A DNA stretch of 64,000 nucleotides from Euzebya rosea (GTDB taxonomy: Bacteria; Actinomycetota; Nitriliruptoria; Euzebyales; Euzebyaceae), in the NCBI RefSeq assembly GCF_003073135.1, contig NZ_PGDQ01000006.1:124001-188000 (forward strand), read 5' to 3'. The notes below the pieces were generated by a model. It had not been told where the DNA came from. It made no database searches and worked only from the letters and a program-made list of their open reading frames with translations. The position numbers and the translations under genes were made by a program. Below, piece after piece: positions 17,763-25,657 of the stretch (its first letter is position 1; every line of letters starts with the position of its first letter).

Positions 17763-19486
17763 GCACCGTCGCGACCGGCCGGCCGACCGTCGCCGGACTG
17801 CTGCTCGGCGAGACCCGTGCGCGGGTGACCGCCTTCGTCCGCACGCCCATCGCGGCGTTCTTCACCCTCGTCTTCCCGCTGGTCGTGCTGCTGCTGGTCG
17901 GCACCCTGGTCGGCAACGCCGTGCTGGAGTCGCGGTCGGGCGTGCGGATCGCCCAGTTCTTCACGCCGGCCATCGCGGCCTACGCGGCGGCGACGGCGGC
18001 CTACACCTCGCTGGCCATCGGGTTGTCCATCGACCGCGAGAAGGGGGTGCTGCGCCGCCAGCGGGCGCTGCCCATCCCGACCGCAGCGCTGCTCGGCGGC
18101 CGGGTCGGGGCCGGCGTGGTGTCGGGGACCGCGGCGGTGGTCCTGATGGTCGTGGCGGGCGTGCTGTTCCTCGACGTGCGGATCGTCTGGGCCAAGCTGC
18201 CCGCTGCCGTGCTGGCGCTGGTCGTCGGCATCGGCTGCTTCGCGGCGCTCGGGTTCGCGGTGTCCTCGATCGCCCGGACCTCGGCGGCCACCCAGGCGAT
18301 CACCAACGGCACGCTCGTGCCCCTCGCCTTCGTGTCGGACGTCTTCGTCGTCGGGGACGACATGCCCGAGGCGCTGTCGATCGTCGGTGGCCTGTTCCCG
18401 CTGAAGGCGTTCGCCAACGCGCTGGCCGAGGCCTTCAACCCGTTCACGGCGGGCGCCGGGTTCGCCTGGAGCCACCTCGCCCTGATGGTGGCCTGGGCGG
18501 CCGTCGGCGCCGGGGTGGCCACCCGCCGGTGGACCTGGGACACCCCCCGCACCGTGTCGTCGAACCGGCCGCCGGTCGTCGTTGGGCGACACACGTCGGG
18601 GTCGGGGCGGTCCCTCCCGCCGGGTGTGTCGTCGAACCGGCCGCCGGTCGTGGTTGGGCGACACACGTCGGGGCCCGCGGCCGGCGATGGCCGGGACCAC
18701 GAGGTGGAGGAGGGGCCGGTCACCCGCTGGACGCTGGTACGCGGTCAGGTGGTCGACGGCATCCTGGCGACCGTCCGCGTCCCCTCCTCGGCGTTCTTCA
18801 CCCTCGCCCTCCCCGTGGTCATGCTGCTGCTGTTCAGCGCCGTGTTCGGCAACCCCGAGCTGAACGACCGCGGCGGCGTCCCGCTGGCCCAGCACCTCGC
18901 GCCTGCGCTGGGCATCTTCGGCATGGCCACCGTGACCTTCGCCGAGCTGGCCGAACGGTTGGCCGCCCAGCGCGACCGCGGCATCCTCGTGCGCGTTCGG
19001 GGGACCCCCATGACCCTCGGCACGTTCGTCGCGGGTCGGATCGGCGCGGCGGTCGTGCTCGGCGTCGTCACCACCGCCGTTGTCCTGCTGGTCGGCGTGC
19101 TGGTCGTCGACGTGACCGTGCCGCTGTCCCGGTTGCCCGTCGCCGGCCTCGTGCTGGCCGTCGGGATCGCCACGTTCACGGTGCTCGGGCTGGCGCTGGT
19201 GGCGATCGCGCCGCGGGCAGAGGCCGTCTCACCGCTGGCCAACGCCGCCCTGCTGCCCATGGCGTTCGTCTCCGACGTCTTCCTGATCGGCGACCTGCCG
19301 GGCTTCCTGGTCACCATCGCCGACGTGCTGCCGCTGCGGCCGGCCGTCACCGCGCTGTCGGACGTCCTCAACCCCGCCCTCGACGTCGGCGTCCCCTGGG
19401 CCCGCCTCGGCGTGATGCTCGCCTGGGCCGTGGTGGCCGCCGTCGTGGTCCGCCAACGCTTCGGCTGGGCCCCTCGACGCACCTGA
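17759..19486 (+). CDS. ABC-2 transporter permease, tandem fusion of two permease units
   Basis: 575 residues made of two complete ABC2-type membrane units (about 1-262 and 320-575), each with the same order of helices and matching segments: PLAFVSDVFVVGDD in the first unit, LPMAFVSDVFLIGDL in the second. Such permeases normally work as a pair of separate subunits, so one chain could form the whole channel with the ATPase encoded just upstream. The units are joined by a 55-residue linker containing two copies of a 24-residue sequence (SSNRPPVVVGRHTSG...) encoded by a palindrome-ended 72-bp repeat. A GTG near 18700 (VEEGPVTRW) could be a relic start of a once-separate second gene. Confidence 0.88.
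   Translation: MSTVATGRPTVAGLLLGETRARVTAFVRTPIAAFFTLVFPLVVLLLVGTLVGNAVLESRSGVRIAQFFTPAIAAYAAATAAYTSLAIGLSIDREKGVLRRQRALPIPTAALLGGRVGAGVVSGTAAVVLMVVAGVLFLDVRIVWAKLPAAVLALVVGIGCFAALGFAVSSIARTSAATQAITNGTLVPLAFVSDVFVVGDDMPEALSIVGGLFPLKAFANALAEAFNPFTAGAGFAWSHLALMVAWAAVGAGVATRRWTWDTPRTVSSNRPPVVVGRHTSGSGRSLPPGVSSNRPPVVVGRHTSGPAAGDGRDHEVEEGPVTRWTLVRGQVVDGILATVRVPSSAFFTLALPVVMLLLFSAVFGNPELNDRGGVPLAQHLAPALGIFGMATVTFAELAERLAAQRDRGILVRVRGTPMTLGTFVAGRIGAAVVLGVVTTAVVLLVGVLVVDVTVPLSRLPVAGLVLAVGIATFTVLGLALVAIAPRAEAVSPLANAALLPMAFVSDVFLIGDLPGFLVTIADVLPLRPAVTALSDVLNPALDVGVPWARLGVMLAWAVVAAVVVRQRFGWAPRRT
18554..18673 (+). repeat. two copies of a 72-bp-period repeat with GTGTCG/CGACAC ends, inside the permease gene
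   Basis: Units of 48 conserved bases start at 18554 and 18626. Each begins GTGTCGTCGAACCGG and ends GGGCGACACACGTCGGGG, so the ends form an inverted repeat GTGTCG...CGACAC. The two differ by one base. The period of 72 is divisible by three and keeps the reading frame. Related ends occur in the hairpin at 2113-2159, and a related core, CGACACGCGGGG, occurs at 19552. Confidence 0.8.
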
Positions 19487-19585
19487 CCGCCCCCGACGTG
19501 GCTGCCCCAGCTCATGCGCGTCGCGCTGGTCGGCACCCGGTGCGGGTGAGGCGACACGCGGGGTTTCGGGGACGACCCGGCCGGA

Positions 19586-19591
19586 TAGTAT
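19586..19591 (+). promoter_or_regulatory. -10 hexamer TAGTAT upstream of the GST gene
   Basis: TAGTAT ends 8 bases before the second of two adjacent ATGs (19600), which favours 19600 as a leaderless start. No Shine-Dalgarno sequence is present. Confidence 0.55.
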
Positions 19592-19599
19592 GAATTATG

Positions 19600-20691
19600 A
19601 TGAACACGCCCACTGCCAAGGACACCACTGCCACCGAGACCCTCCGGGGTCACACCGATGAGGCCGTTGGGGGCACCTACGTCGAGCCCTCGTTCGAGCG
19701 CGACACGGCCTACATCCCCGACCGGATCACCGTCGACGCGCGGGACGGGTGGCCGGTCGAGGCCGGCCGGTACCGCTTGGCCGTGGCCCGCGCCTGTCCC
19801 TGGGCCAACCGGGCGGTCATCGTGCGTCGGCTGCTCGGGCTGGAGGACGCCATCTCCATGGCGATCGCCGGACCGGTCCACGACAAGCGGTCGTGGACGT
19901 TCGACCTGGACCCCGGCGAGGTCGACCCCGTCCTCGGCATCCCCCGGCTGAAGGACGCCTACGAGGCGCGCTTCCCCGGCTATCCCAAGGGGATCACCGT
20001 CCCGGCGATGGTGGACATCCCCTCCGGTGGCGTGGTCACCAACGACTTCCGGCAGCTGACGCTGGACTTCTCCACCGAGTGGACCGCCCACCACCGGCCC
20101 GGCGCCCCCGACCTGTACCCCGAGCCCCTGCGCGAGGAGATCGACGAGGTCGCCCGCGACAACTACGACGCGGTCAACAACGGCGTCTACCGGTGCGGGT
20201 TCGCCGGGACACAGGCCGCCTACGAGGAGGCCTACGACGAGCTGTTCGCACGGCTCGACTGGCTGGGCGAACGGCTCAGCCACCAGCGCTACCTCGTCGG
20301 CGACACGATCACCGAGGCCGACGTGCGCCTGTGGCCGACCCTCGTCCGCTTCGACGCGGTCTACCACGGCCACTTCAAGGCCAACCGCAGCAAGCTGAGC
20401 GAGATGCCGGTCCTCTGGGCCTACGCCCGCGACCTGTTCCAGACCCCCGGCTTCGGCGACACGATCGACTTCGACCAGATCAAGTCCCACTACTACGAGG
20501 TCCACCGCGACGTGAACCCGACCGGGATCGTCCCCAAGGGCCCGGACCTGTCGGGCTGGATGACCCTGCACCACCGCGAGCAGCTCGGCGGCCGACCCTT
20601 CGGTGACGGCACCCCGCCGCCCCCACCACCCGAGCACGAACGGGTCGCCCCGGCCAGCAACCCGGCCGGCGGGATCATCAGGTCAGCCTGA
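19600..20691 (+). CDS. glutathione S-transferase family protein, glutathionyl-hydroquinone reductase (YqjG/ECM4) type
   Basis: About 363 residues. The thioredoxin-fold N-terminal half carries the catalytic cysteine in RACPWANR near residue 66, the hallmark of Xi-class GSTs that reduce thiol-hydroquinone conjugates. GITVPAMVD and the all-helical half (YEEAYDELFARLDWLGERL, ADVRLWPTLVRFD) follow family order. Actinobacteria mostly use mycothiol, so the partner thiol may be mycothiol; that is inference. The last ~25 residues are a proline-rich tail. The end overlaps the convergent small membrane protein by 14 bases. Confidence 0.9.
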   Translation: MNTPTAKDTTATETLRGHTDEAVGGTYVEPSFERDTAYIPDRITVDARDGWPVEAGRYRLAVARACPWANRAVIVRRLLGLEDAISMAIAGPVHDKRSWTFDLDPGEVDPVLGIPRLKDAYEARFPGYPKGITVPAMVDIPSGGVVTNDFRQLTLDFSTEWTAHHRPGAPDLYPEPLREEIDEVARDNYDAVNNGVYRCGFAGTQAAYEEAYDELFARLDWLGERLSHQRYLVGDTITEADVRLWPTLVRFDAVYHGHFKANRSKLSEMPVLWAYARDLFQTPGFGDTIDFDQIKSHYYEVHRDVNPTGIVPKGPDLSGWMTLHHREQLGGRPFGDGTPPPPPPEHERVAPASNPAGGIIRSA

Positions 20692-21001
20692 TCACGATCC
20701 CCACGACCCCCGCCACGACGGCCACCGAGAGGTACCCGAGGACCAGGCGGGTGTCGCCCAGCTTGCAACGCGACGCCAGCAGGCCGGCCCGGTATGCCCT
20801 GACGTAGGCCACGACCGCCAGCGTGCCGAACACGACGACGGCCAAGGGAGGGGACAGCACCCACGCGACCAACGCCACCGTCGTCGCGACGCACAGTCGC
20901 AGCGGATCCGGTGGCGCCGGTGGGGCGTGGCCCGTCGGGGCATGCGGGTCGTCCTCGGAAGCGGAGGCGAACGCTCGTGGGACGCGCGGGTCCACGCTCA
21001 T
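20678..21001 (-). CDS. small membrane protein closing the radical SAM operon
   Basis: 107 residues. About 40 hydrophilic N-terminal residues (MSVDPRVPRAFASASEDD...) are followed by two close hydrophobic helices (VATTVALVAWVLSPPLAVVVFG and the C-terminal LGYLSVAVVAGVVGIVIRL) joined by a basic loop. ATG 21001 overlaps the radical SAM stop (ATGA), so it is translated with that enzyme. I do not recognise the family. The position suggests a membrane partner of the lipid-modifying enzymes upstream. Confidence 0.7.
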   Translation of the reverse strand: MSVDPRVPRAFASASEDDPHAPTGHAPPAPPDPLRLCVATTVALVAWVLSPPLAVVVFGTLAVVAYVRAYRAGLLASRCKLGDTRLVLGYLSVAVVAGVVGIVIRLT

Positions 21002-22845
21002 CGCCGCGGGCCCGTCGACACCACGGGCAACGACCGGCCGGGTCGACCCAGCGACGGTGCCGTCTCGCCTGCGGTCAGGCGCGACAGCCGTTGCCCCGAC
21101 AGCTCCGTCCAGCTCTGCACGGCGCAGAACGGCGCGCACTGGTTCGCATCGGCGTCGCGGGTGCCGACGTGCACGCAGCACTGCAGCAACCGCTCCTCCA
21201 CCATCGTGTCGATGTCCATGAACGGCTTGACGGTGATCCGCACGATCCGCTCGGCCAGCAGCTTGCGCAGGGACCGTCGCGACGCCCCCGCCCGCGCCAG
21301 CTTCAGCAGCCCCGGGACCCCCAGGTCGCAGGCGTCGCAGACGGTCCTGAACAGCTCGGCGGTCTCGGGGTGGGTCAACGACGACCGCTCCGACAGCAGG
21401 CCGAGCAACGACTCGCGGGCCAGCACCCGCAGGTCCTCCGCCAGCTCGGGCTTGGCCATGCCGGTGTTGGCCACCAGCCCCAGGTGCTCGGCCAGCACCT
21501 CCGGACCGAGCAGGGCCACGAGCGACTGCCACACCGGCCCGTCCACAGACCCCCGCCCTCGGGTCCTCGCGAGGTCGTACTCTTCCGGGGGGGCTCCGCC
21601 ACCCCCGGACCCCCCGGGGACGACTCGCTCCGGGCCTCGGGAACCCCGCCCTCGGGTCCTCGCGAGGTCGTCCTCTTCCGGGGGGGCTCCGCCACCCCCG
21701 GACCCCCCGGGGACGACTCGCTCCGGGCCTCGGGAACCCCGCCCTCGGGTCCTCGCGAGGTCGTCTGTCCTGAACAGGTAGCCGACCGAGCAGCAGTGGG
21801 GGTGGGAGCAGGGGAGGGCGGTCAGGTCGCGCCAGGTGATCCGGCCGTCGGTCTGCGGACCCAGTCGGGCCAGCACCCCGGTGTGGGTCAGCCGGTCCAG
21901 GGCGTCGATCTCGCCCGACCGGCCGGCGCCGAACTGTGGCTGCAACGACACGCCGGTCACGTACGGGGTGGCCAGCGCCAGGTCGACGACCGCGCCGATC
22001 TCGTGGTCGTTGACGCCCATCGCGATCGTCATGGTCAACGTCGTGAAGATCCCGGCGTCCGACAGCGCCCGCACGGCCTCGGCCTTGACCCGTCGCAGGT
22101 CCGCTCCGCGGTGGTGGCGGTGCCCCGCCAGGTCGAAGCCGTCGTGCTGCAGGTAGACCTCGACGCGGTCGCGGTGCCGACGCAGGGTCTCCAGCACCCC
22201 GGACTCGCCCCGGGCGATCGTCAGGCCGTTGGTGTTGACCAGGACCCGCACGACGTCGCGTTCCAGCAGCCGGTCGAGCAGCTCGCCGAACCCCGGGTGC
22301 AGCGTCGGCTCGCCGCCCGACAGCATGACCACGTCCAGCCGCCCGTTCTCGCGCGCCAGCCGCTGGTCGACGTTGGCCAGCACCTCCTCCACCGGCACGA
22401 AACCGGCGACGTCGGGTCCGGACCCGGCGAAGCACGTGGGGCACGACAGGTTGCAGGTGTCGGTCAGGTCCTCCAGCAGGATGCAGGTGTGCTGGGTCTG
22501 CAGCTCGCCGAGCCCCTGCAGGTACCCCGCCGGAGGAGGGGTGAAGTTGCCGGCCGTGTCGGGCACGTGCACCTTCGTCGGGGCGGTCCACCGCTCCAGC
22601 CAGTCGAGGATCTCGGGGTCCTCGTCGTACAGCGTGACGATCCGGCCGTGATCGGGACAGCCGCGCACGAGCCACACCCTGCCGTCGGCCTCCGACAGGT
22701 AGCCGGGCAGCCGCCTCGCGCCGTCCACCGACCCGCCGTCGCGGTCGTGGCAGCGGGGGCACCACGCCGTCACGTAGCGGCGGATCCGGTCGGTCCGCGT
22801 CGCCATGCCCTTCGCCGGGACGCCGTTCGCCGACTGATCGCTCAC
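20998..22845 (-). CDS. radical SAM enzyme of the tetraether / membrane-spanning lipid synthase family (Tes/MJ0619-like)
   Basis: 615 residues. The N terminus has a zinc-ribbon or rubredoxin-like pair (TAWCPRCH at ~31, RGCPDHGRIVTLYDEDPE at ~65). The SAM-cluster motif is CNLSCPTC (~residues 128-135), then SGGEPTLHP, VYLQHDGFD, HRGADLRRVK, GVNDHEIGAVVDLAL, LQPQFGAGR and LPCSHPHCCSVGYLF. The C terminus has a cysteine cluster KPFMDIDTMVEERLLQCCVHVGT...CAPFC. From memory these match the MJ0619 family, whose archaeal member (Tes) couples lipid chains by C-C bond formation and whose bacterial relatives make membrane-spanning lipids. Family members are ~480-520 aa; the excess is a 71-residue in-frame repeat insertion (360-431). 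GTG 22845 overlaps the Lgt-like stop. Confidence 0.85.
   Translation of the reverse strand: MSDQSANGVPAKGMATRTDRIRRYVTAWCPRCHDRDGGSVDGARRLPGYLSEADGRVWLVRGCPDHGRIVTLYDEDPEILDWLERWTAPTKVHVPDTAGNFTPPPAGYLQGLGELQTQHTCILLEDLTDTCNLSCPTCFAGSGPDVAGFVPVEEVLANVDQRLARENGRLDVVMLSGGEPTLHPGFGELLDRLLERDVVRVLVNTNGLTIARGESGVLETLRRHRDRVEVYLQHDGFDLAGHRHHRGADLRRVKAEAVRALSDAGIFTTLTMTIAMGVNDHEIGAVVDLALATPYVTGVSLQPQFGAGRSGEIDALDRLTHTGVLARLGPQTDGRITWRDLTALPCSHPHCCSVGYLFRTDDLARTRGRGSRGPERVVPGGSGGGGAPPEEDDLARTRGRGSRGPERVVPGGSGGGGAPPEEYDLARTRGRGSVDGPVWQSLVALLGPEVLAEHLGLVANTGMAKPELAEDLRVLARESLLGLLSERSSLTHPETAELFRTVCDACDLGVPGLLKLARAGASRRSLRKLLAERIVRITVKPFMDIDTMVEERLLQCCVHVGTRDADANQCAPFCAVQSWTELSGQRLSRLTAGETAPSLGRPGRSLPVVSTGPRR
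21551..21765 (-). repeat. 93-bp tandem repeat, about 2.3 copies, inside the radical SAM gene
   Basis: Units start at 21551, 21644 and 21737 (partial). The first two are nearly identical. Each encodes a 31-residue unit reading DDLARTRGRGSRGPERVVPG then GSGGGGAPPEE on the minus strand. The unit contains the palindrome CCTCGCGAGG and a G/C-run inverted repeat. The 93-bp period keeps the frame. The insertion follows the conserved CSHPHCCSVGYLF segment. Confidence 0.9.
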
Positions 22846-23648
22846 GACCCCACCTCCACGGCAACCGGCTCGGGGAACGAGGGTGGGCGCAGCAGCCCCG
22901 ACCGCCACGTCCGCACGAGTCGCCACGCCAGCAACGGCAGCGTCACCAGCAGGAACACCTGTGACCCCGACAGGGGCCCGACCAGGTCGGGGTTGGCGCG
23001 CAGCCACTCGCTGGCGAACCGGAACGTCCCGTAGGCCAGCAGCCACACCGTGAAGATCATCCCACGCTTGTGCAGCCGGTCGCGCAGCGCGACCACGGCG
23101 ACCAGCGACACCACGTGGAAGCCGATCTCGTAGGCATGCGTCGGGTGGCTCGGCAGCAGGCACGCGGCGTCGCATCCCACCAACCCGTCGGCCTGGTCCG
23201 GTGACAACGCCACCCCCCACGGCAACGAGGTCGGGGTGCCCAACGGTTCGGTCAGCAGGCAGCCGATCCTCCCCACGGCCATCGCGGCCGGGACCGCGGG
23301 GGCGAACAGGTCGCCGGTGGAGTGGTGGATGCCGACGAGCTTCTTGGTGACCTCCGCCCCGGCGTAGGCCCCGAACAAGCCCCCGAGGATCGACTTGCCG
23401 CCGTACGCCAGCACCCCCAGCACCGACGGGTCGTCCACGGTCAGCAGGTACCGCCAGGTCGTGGCGCCCTTCGCCAGCAGCACCCCACCGACCAGGGCTC
23501 CGGCCGCGACCAGCAGGTGGGCACGATCGGCCATGCCACGACGTCGTGCCTCGGTCACGTACACGGCAAGGCCGACCAGGGCGCCGAGCACCACGAACAG
23601 GTCGTGGATCGGCGCTGACCAGGGGCCGAGCTGCCAGGTCGAGATCAC
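22842..23648 (-). CDS. Lgt-like membrane protein (divergent prolipoprotein diacylglyceryl transferase family)
   Basis: 268 residues, seven hydrophobic helices in the Lgt pattern. It has LAYGGKSILGGLFGAYAG where Lgt has the GG-x-S-x-HGGL motif, AVGRIGCLLTEPLG in place of GRxGNFxNxExxG, and SHPTHAYEIGF matching HPtxLYE. So the motif histidine (His103 of E. coli Lgt) is Leu and the first Asn of the signature (Asn146) is Cys, while the signature Arg remains. True Lgt moves diacylglyceryl from phosphatidylglycerol to a lipoprotein cysteine. This paralogue probably handles another glycerolipid acceptor. GTG 23648 overlaps the DUF2510 stop and its own stop overlaps the radical SAM start. Confidence 0.85.
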   Translation of the reverse strand: MISTWQLGPWSAPIHDLFVVLGALVGLAVYVTEARRRGMADRAHLLVAAGALVGGVLLAKGATTWRYLLTVDDPSVLGVLAYGGKSILGGLFGAYAGAEVTKKLVGIHHSTGDLFAPAVPAAMAVGRIGCLLTEPLGTPTSLPWGVALSPDQADGLVGCDAACLLPSHPTHAYEIGFHVVSLVAVVALRDRLHKRGMIFTVWLLAYGTFRFASEWLRANPDLVGPLSGSQVFLLVTLPLLAWRLVRTWRSGLLRPPSFPEPVAVEVGS

Positions 23649-23902
23649 TGCGGCGTCGCCCCCGAGAGCAGCGCCAGGCAGGCACCGAACAGCAGGGCGA
23701 TCATCGCGGCGGAGACCAGCAGCCACGCGACGACCACCCCGAGGACGACGAGGACGGTCCTGCCGCCGCTGGGCCGCGGCTTGGGGGCCGGATGGTCGGG
23801 GCCGAGCCGAACGTCCGCGACGTGGTCGGTCCACGCCTGCCCGTCCCACCATCGCATCGCGCGCGGGTTGGACGGGTCGGGGAACCACCCGGCCGGTGGC
23901 AT
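23645..23902 (-). CDS. DUF2510 single-span membrane protein
   Basis: 85 residues. Residues 1-30 form a DUF2510 module (PPAGWFPDPSNPRAMRWWDG followed by QAWTDHV), a short Trp/Pro motif common at the ends of actinobacterial membrane proteins. A basic linker and one long hydrophobic helix follow. Function unknown. ATG 23902 shares a base with the stop of the acyl-CoA ligase and the gene's stop overlaps the Lgt-like start, so it is an integral part of the five-gene operon. Confidence 0.8.
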   Translation of the reverse strand: MPPAGWFPDPSNPRAMRWWDGQAWTDHVADVRLGPDHPAPKPRPSGGRTVLVVLGVVVAWLLVSAAMIALLFGACLALLSGATPQ

Positions 23903-25464
23903 CAGCCCGCGTCGTTGCGGTCCCGCAGCACGCGCCGCAGGATCTTGCCGGACGCGGACTTGGGGATCTCGTCGAGCACCGTGATGCGGTGGAGCTGCTT
24001 GTAGGTGGCGACCTCCTCGGCGACGAAGGCCTTGATGTCGTCCTCGGTGGTGGTGCGTCCCTCCTTGAGGACCACGTAGCCGATCGGCAGCTCACCGGCG
24101 TCGTCGTCGGGGATGCCGATGACGGCGGCGTCGGCCACGTCCGGGTGGGTCAGGAGCAGCGCCTCGAGCTCGGCCGGCGGGACCTGGAAGCCCTTGTACT
24201 TGATGAGCTCCTTGAGCCGGTCGACGATGTAGACGTGCCCGTCCTCGTCGACCCTGGCGACGTCGCCGGTGCGCAGCCAGCCGTCGTCGGTGATCGTCTC
24301 GGCCGTCGCCTTCTCGTTGTTCAGGTACCCCTTCATCACCTGGGGGCCGCGGATCCACAGCTCGCCCTCGGCGTCGGTGCCGAGCGACTCGCCCGTGACC
24401 GGGTCGACGATCATGATCTCGGTGTTCGGCGTGGTCACGCCCACGCTGCCCGGCTTGAACCCGCCGGGGGTGGTCAGCTGGGTCACCGGCGACAGCTCGG
24501 TCATCCCGTAGCCCTGGACGACCTCGCAGCCCAAGCGGGTGGCGGCCTCCTCGGCGAGCTCGGCGGACAGCGGTGCCGCGCCGGAGAAGATCGTCTCCAG
24601 CTTCGACAGGTCGAAGCCGTCGACGGCGGGGTGCTTGGCCAGGAAGACCACGATGGGCGGGGCGACGAACGCGCGGGTGCAGCCGTGCTGGGCGTTCAGC
24701 TCCAGGAACTGCATCGGGTCGAACCGCGGCATCGTGATGATGGTCGCGCCGGTCCGGAGTCCGGAGTTCATCAGCACCTGCATGCCGTAGATGTGGAAGA
24801 ACGGCAGGACGGCGATGAAGGCCTCGTCGGCCGTCAGGTCCATCGGCACGCGGGTCTGCTGGATGTTGGCGACCAGGTTGCGGTGCGTCAGCATCACGCC
24901 CTTGGACAGGCCGGTGGTGCCGGAGGAGTACGGCAGGACCACCACGTCGTCGAGGTCGACCTCGACCTGCTCGGCCAGCGGCTCGCCGAACAGGGCCGTC
25001 AGGGGTTCGGCGCCCTCCGCCTCACCGATGACGTGGATGGACTCGACCTGCGTGCCCTCGATGGCCTCGCGAGCGGTGTCGAGGAACATCCCGACGGTGA
25101 CCAGCATGGTGGCCCCCGCGTCGGTCAGCTGGTGACGGATCTCCTTGGGGGTGTAGGTCGGGTTGATCGTGGTGACCGCACCGCCCGTCATCGCCACGCC
25201 GTGGAAGACCACGGCGTACTCGGGGAGGTTCGGGGCCAGGATCGCCAGGACGTCGCCCTTGCCGAAGCCCCGGGCCACCAGCCCACCTGCCAGCGCACGG
25301 ATGCCCTGGTCGAGCTGGCTGTAGGTCAGCGTCCGACCGGTCGGCCCGTCGATCAGGGCCGGCTTGTCGCCCAGCTGGGCGGCGTTGGCCATGGTGAACG
25401 GCGTCAGCGCCTGTTCGGGGATCTCCAGGGAGGGCAGCGGGCTCTGGTGGACGATGGACGCCAT
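23902..25464 (-). CDS. acyl-CoA / aryl-CoA ligase, AMP-forming
   Basis: 520 residues of the ANL superfamily (FadD / 4-coumarate-CoA ligase group). Motifs: P-loop PYSSGTTGLSKG (~residue 180), VQGYGMTELSP (~325), TGDVARVDEDG (~410), hinge DRLKELIKYKGFQVPPAE and the C-terminal catalytic lysine in PKSASGKILRR. It activates a carboxylic acid as acyl-AMP, then acyl-CoA. First gene of an operon whose later members point to lipids, so a fatty or long-chain dicarboxylic acid is a plausible substrate (inference). ATG 25464 has a GAGGAAC ribosome binding site. A tail that could mark a PTS-like or carrier domain is absent. Confidence 0.93.
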   Translation of the reverse strand: MASIVHQSPLPSLEIPEQALTPFTMANAAQLGDKPALIDGPTGRTLTYSQLDQGIRALAGGLVARGFGKGDVLAILAPNLPEYAVVFHGVAMTGGAVTTINPTYTPKEIRHQLTDAGATMLVTVGMFLDTAREAIEGTQVESIHVIGEAEGAEPLTALFGEPLAEQVEVDLDDVVVLPYSSGTTGLSKGVMLTHRNLVANIQQTRVPMDLTADEAFIAVLPFFHIYGMQVLMNSGLRTGATIITMPRFDPMQFLELNAQHGCTRAFVAPPIVVFLAKHPAVDGFDLSKLETIFSGAAPLSAELAEEAATRLGCEVVQGYGMTELSPVTQLTTPGGFKPGSVGVTTPNTEIMIVDPVTGESLGTDAEGELWIRGPQVMKGYLNNEKATAETITDDGWLRTGDVARVDEDGHVYIVDRLKELIKYKGFQVPPAELEALLLTHPDVADAAVIGIPDDDAGELPIGYVVLKEGRTTTEDDIKAFVAEEVATYKQLHRITVLDEIPKSASGKILRRVLRDRNDAG

Positions 25465-25657
25465 GGACGGGTTCCTCGGCTCGGGGGTGGGGTCGCCCGG
25501 ATCCTGCACCGTCGACGGCGAGAAGTGAAGCCCGGGGCCCGGCCGTTCGGCAATCCACGTGTCCCCGTCGGGACACCGGGGCCACGACGAGACGCGGGGC
25601 CGGCCCGTGGGCCGACCCCGTCCGGGGCAGGTGGGGGGTGTCCTCCCCCGGAGGTGG

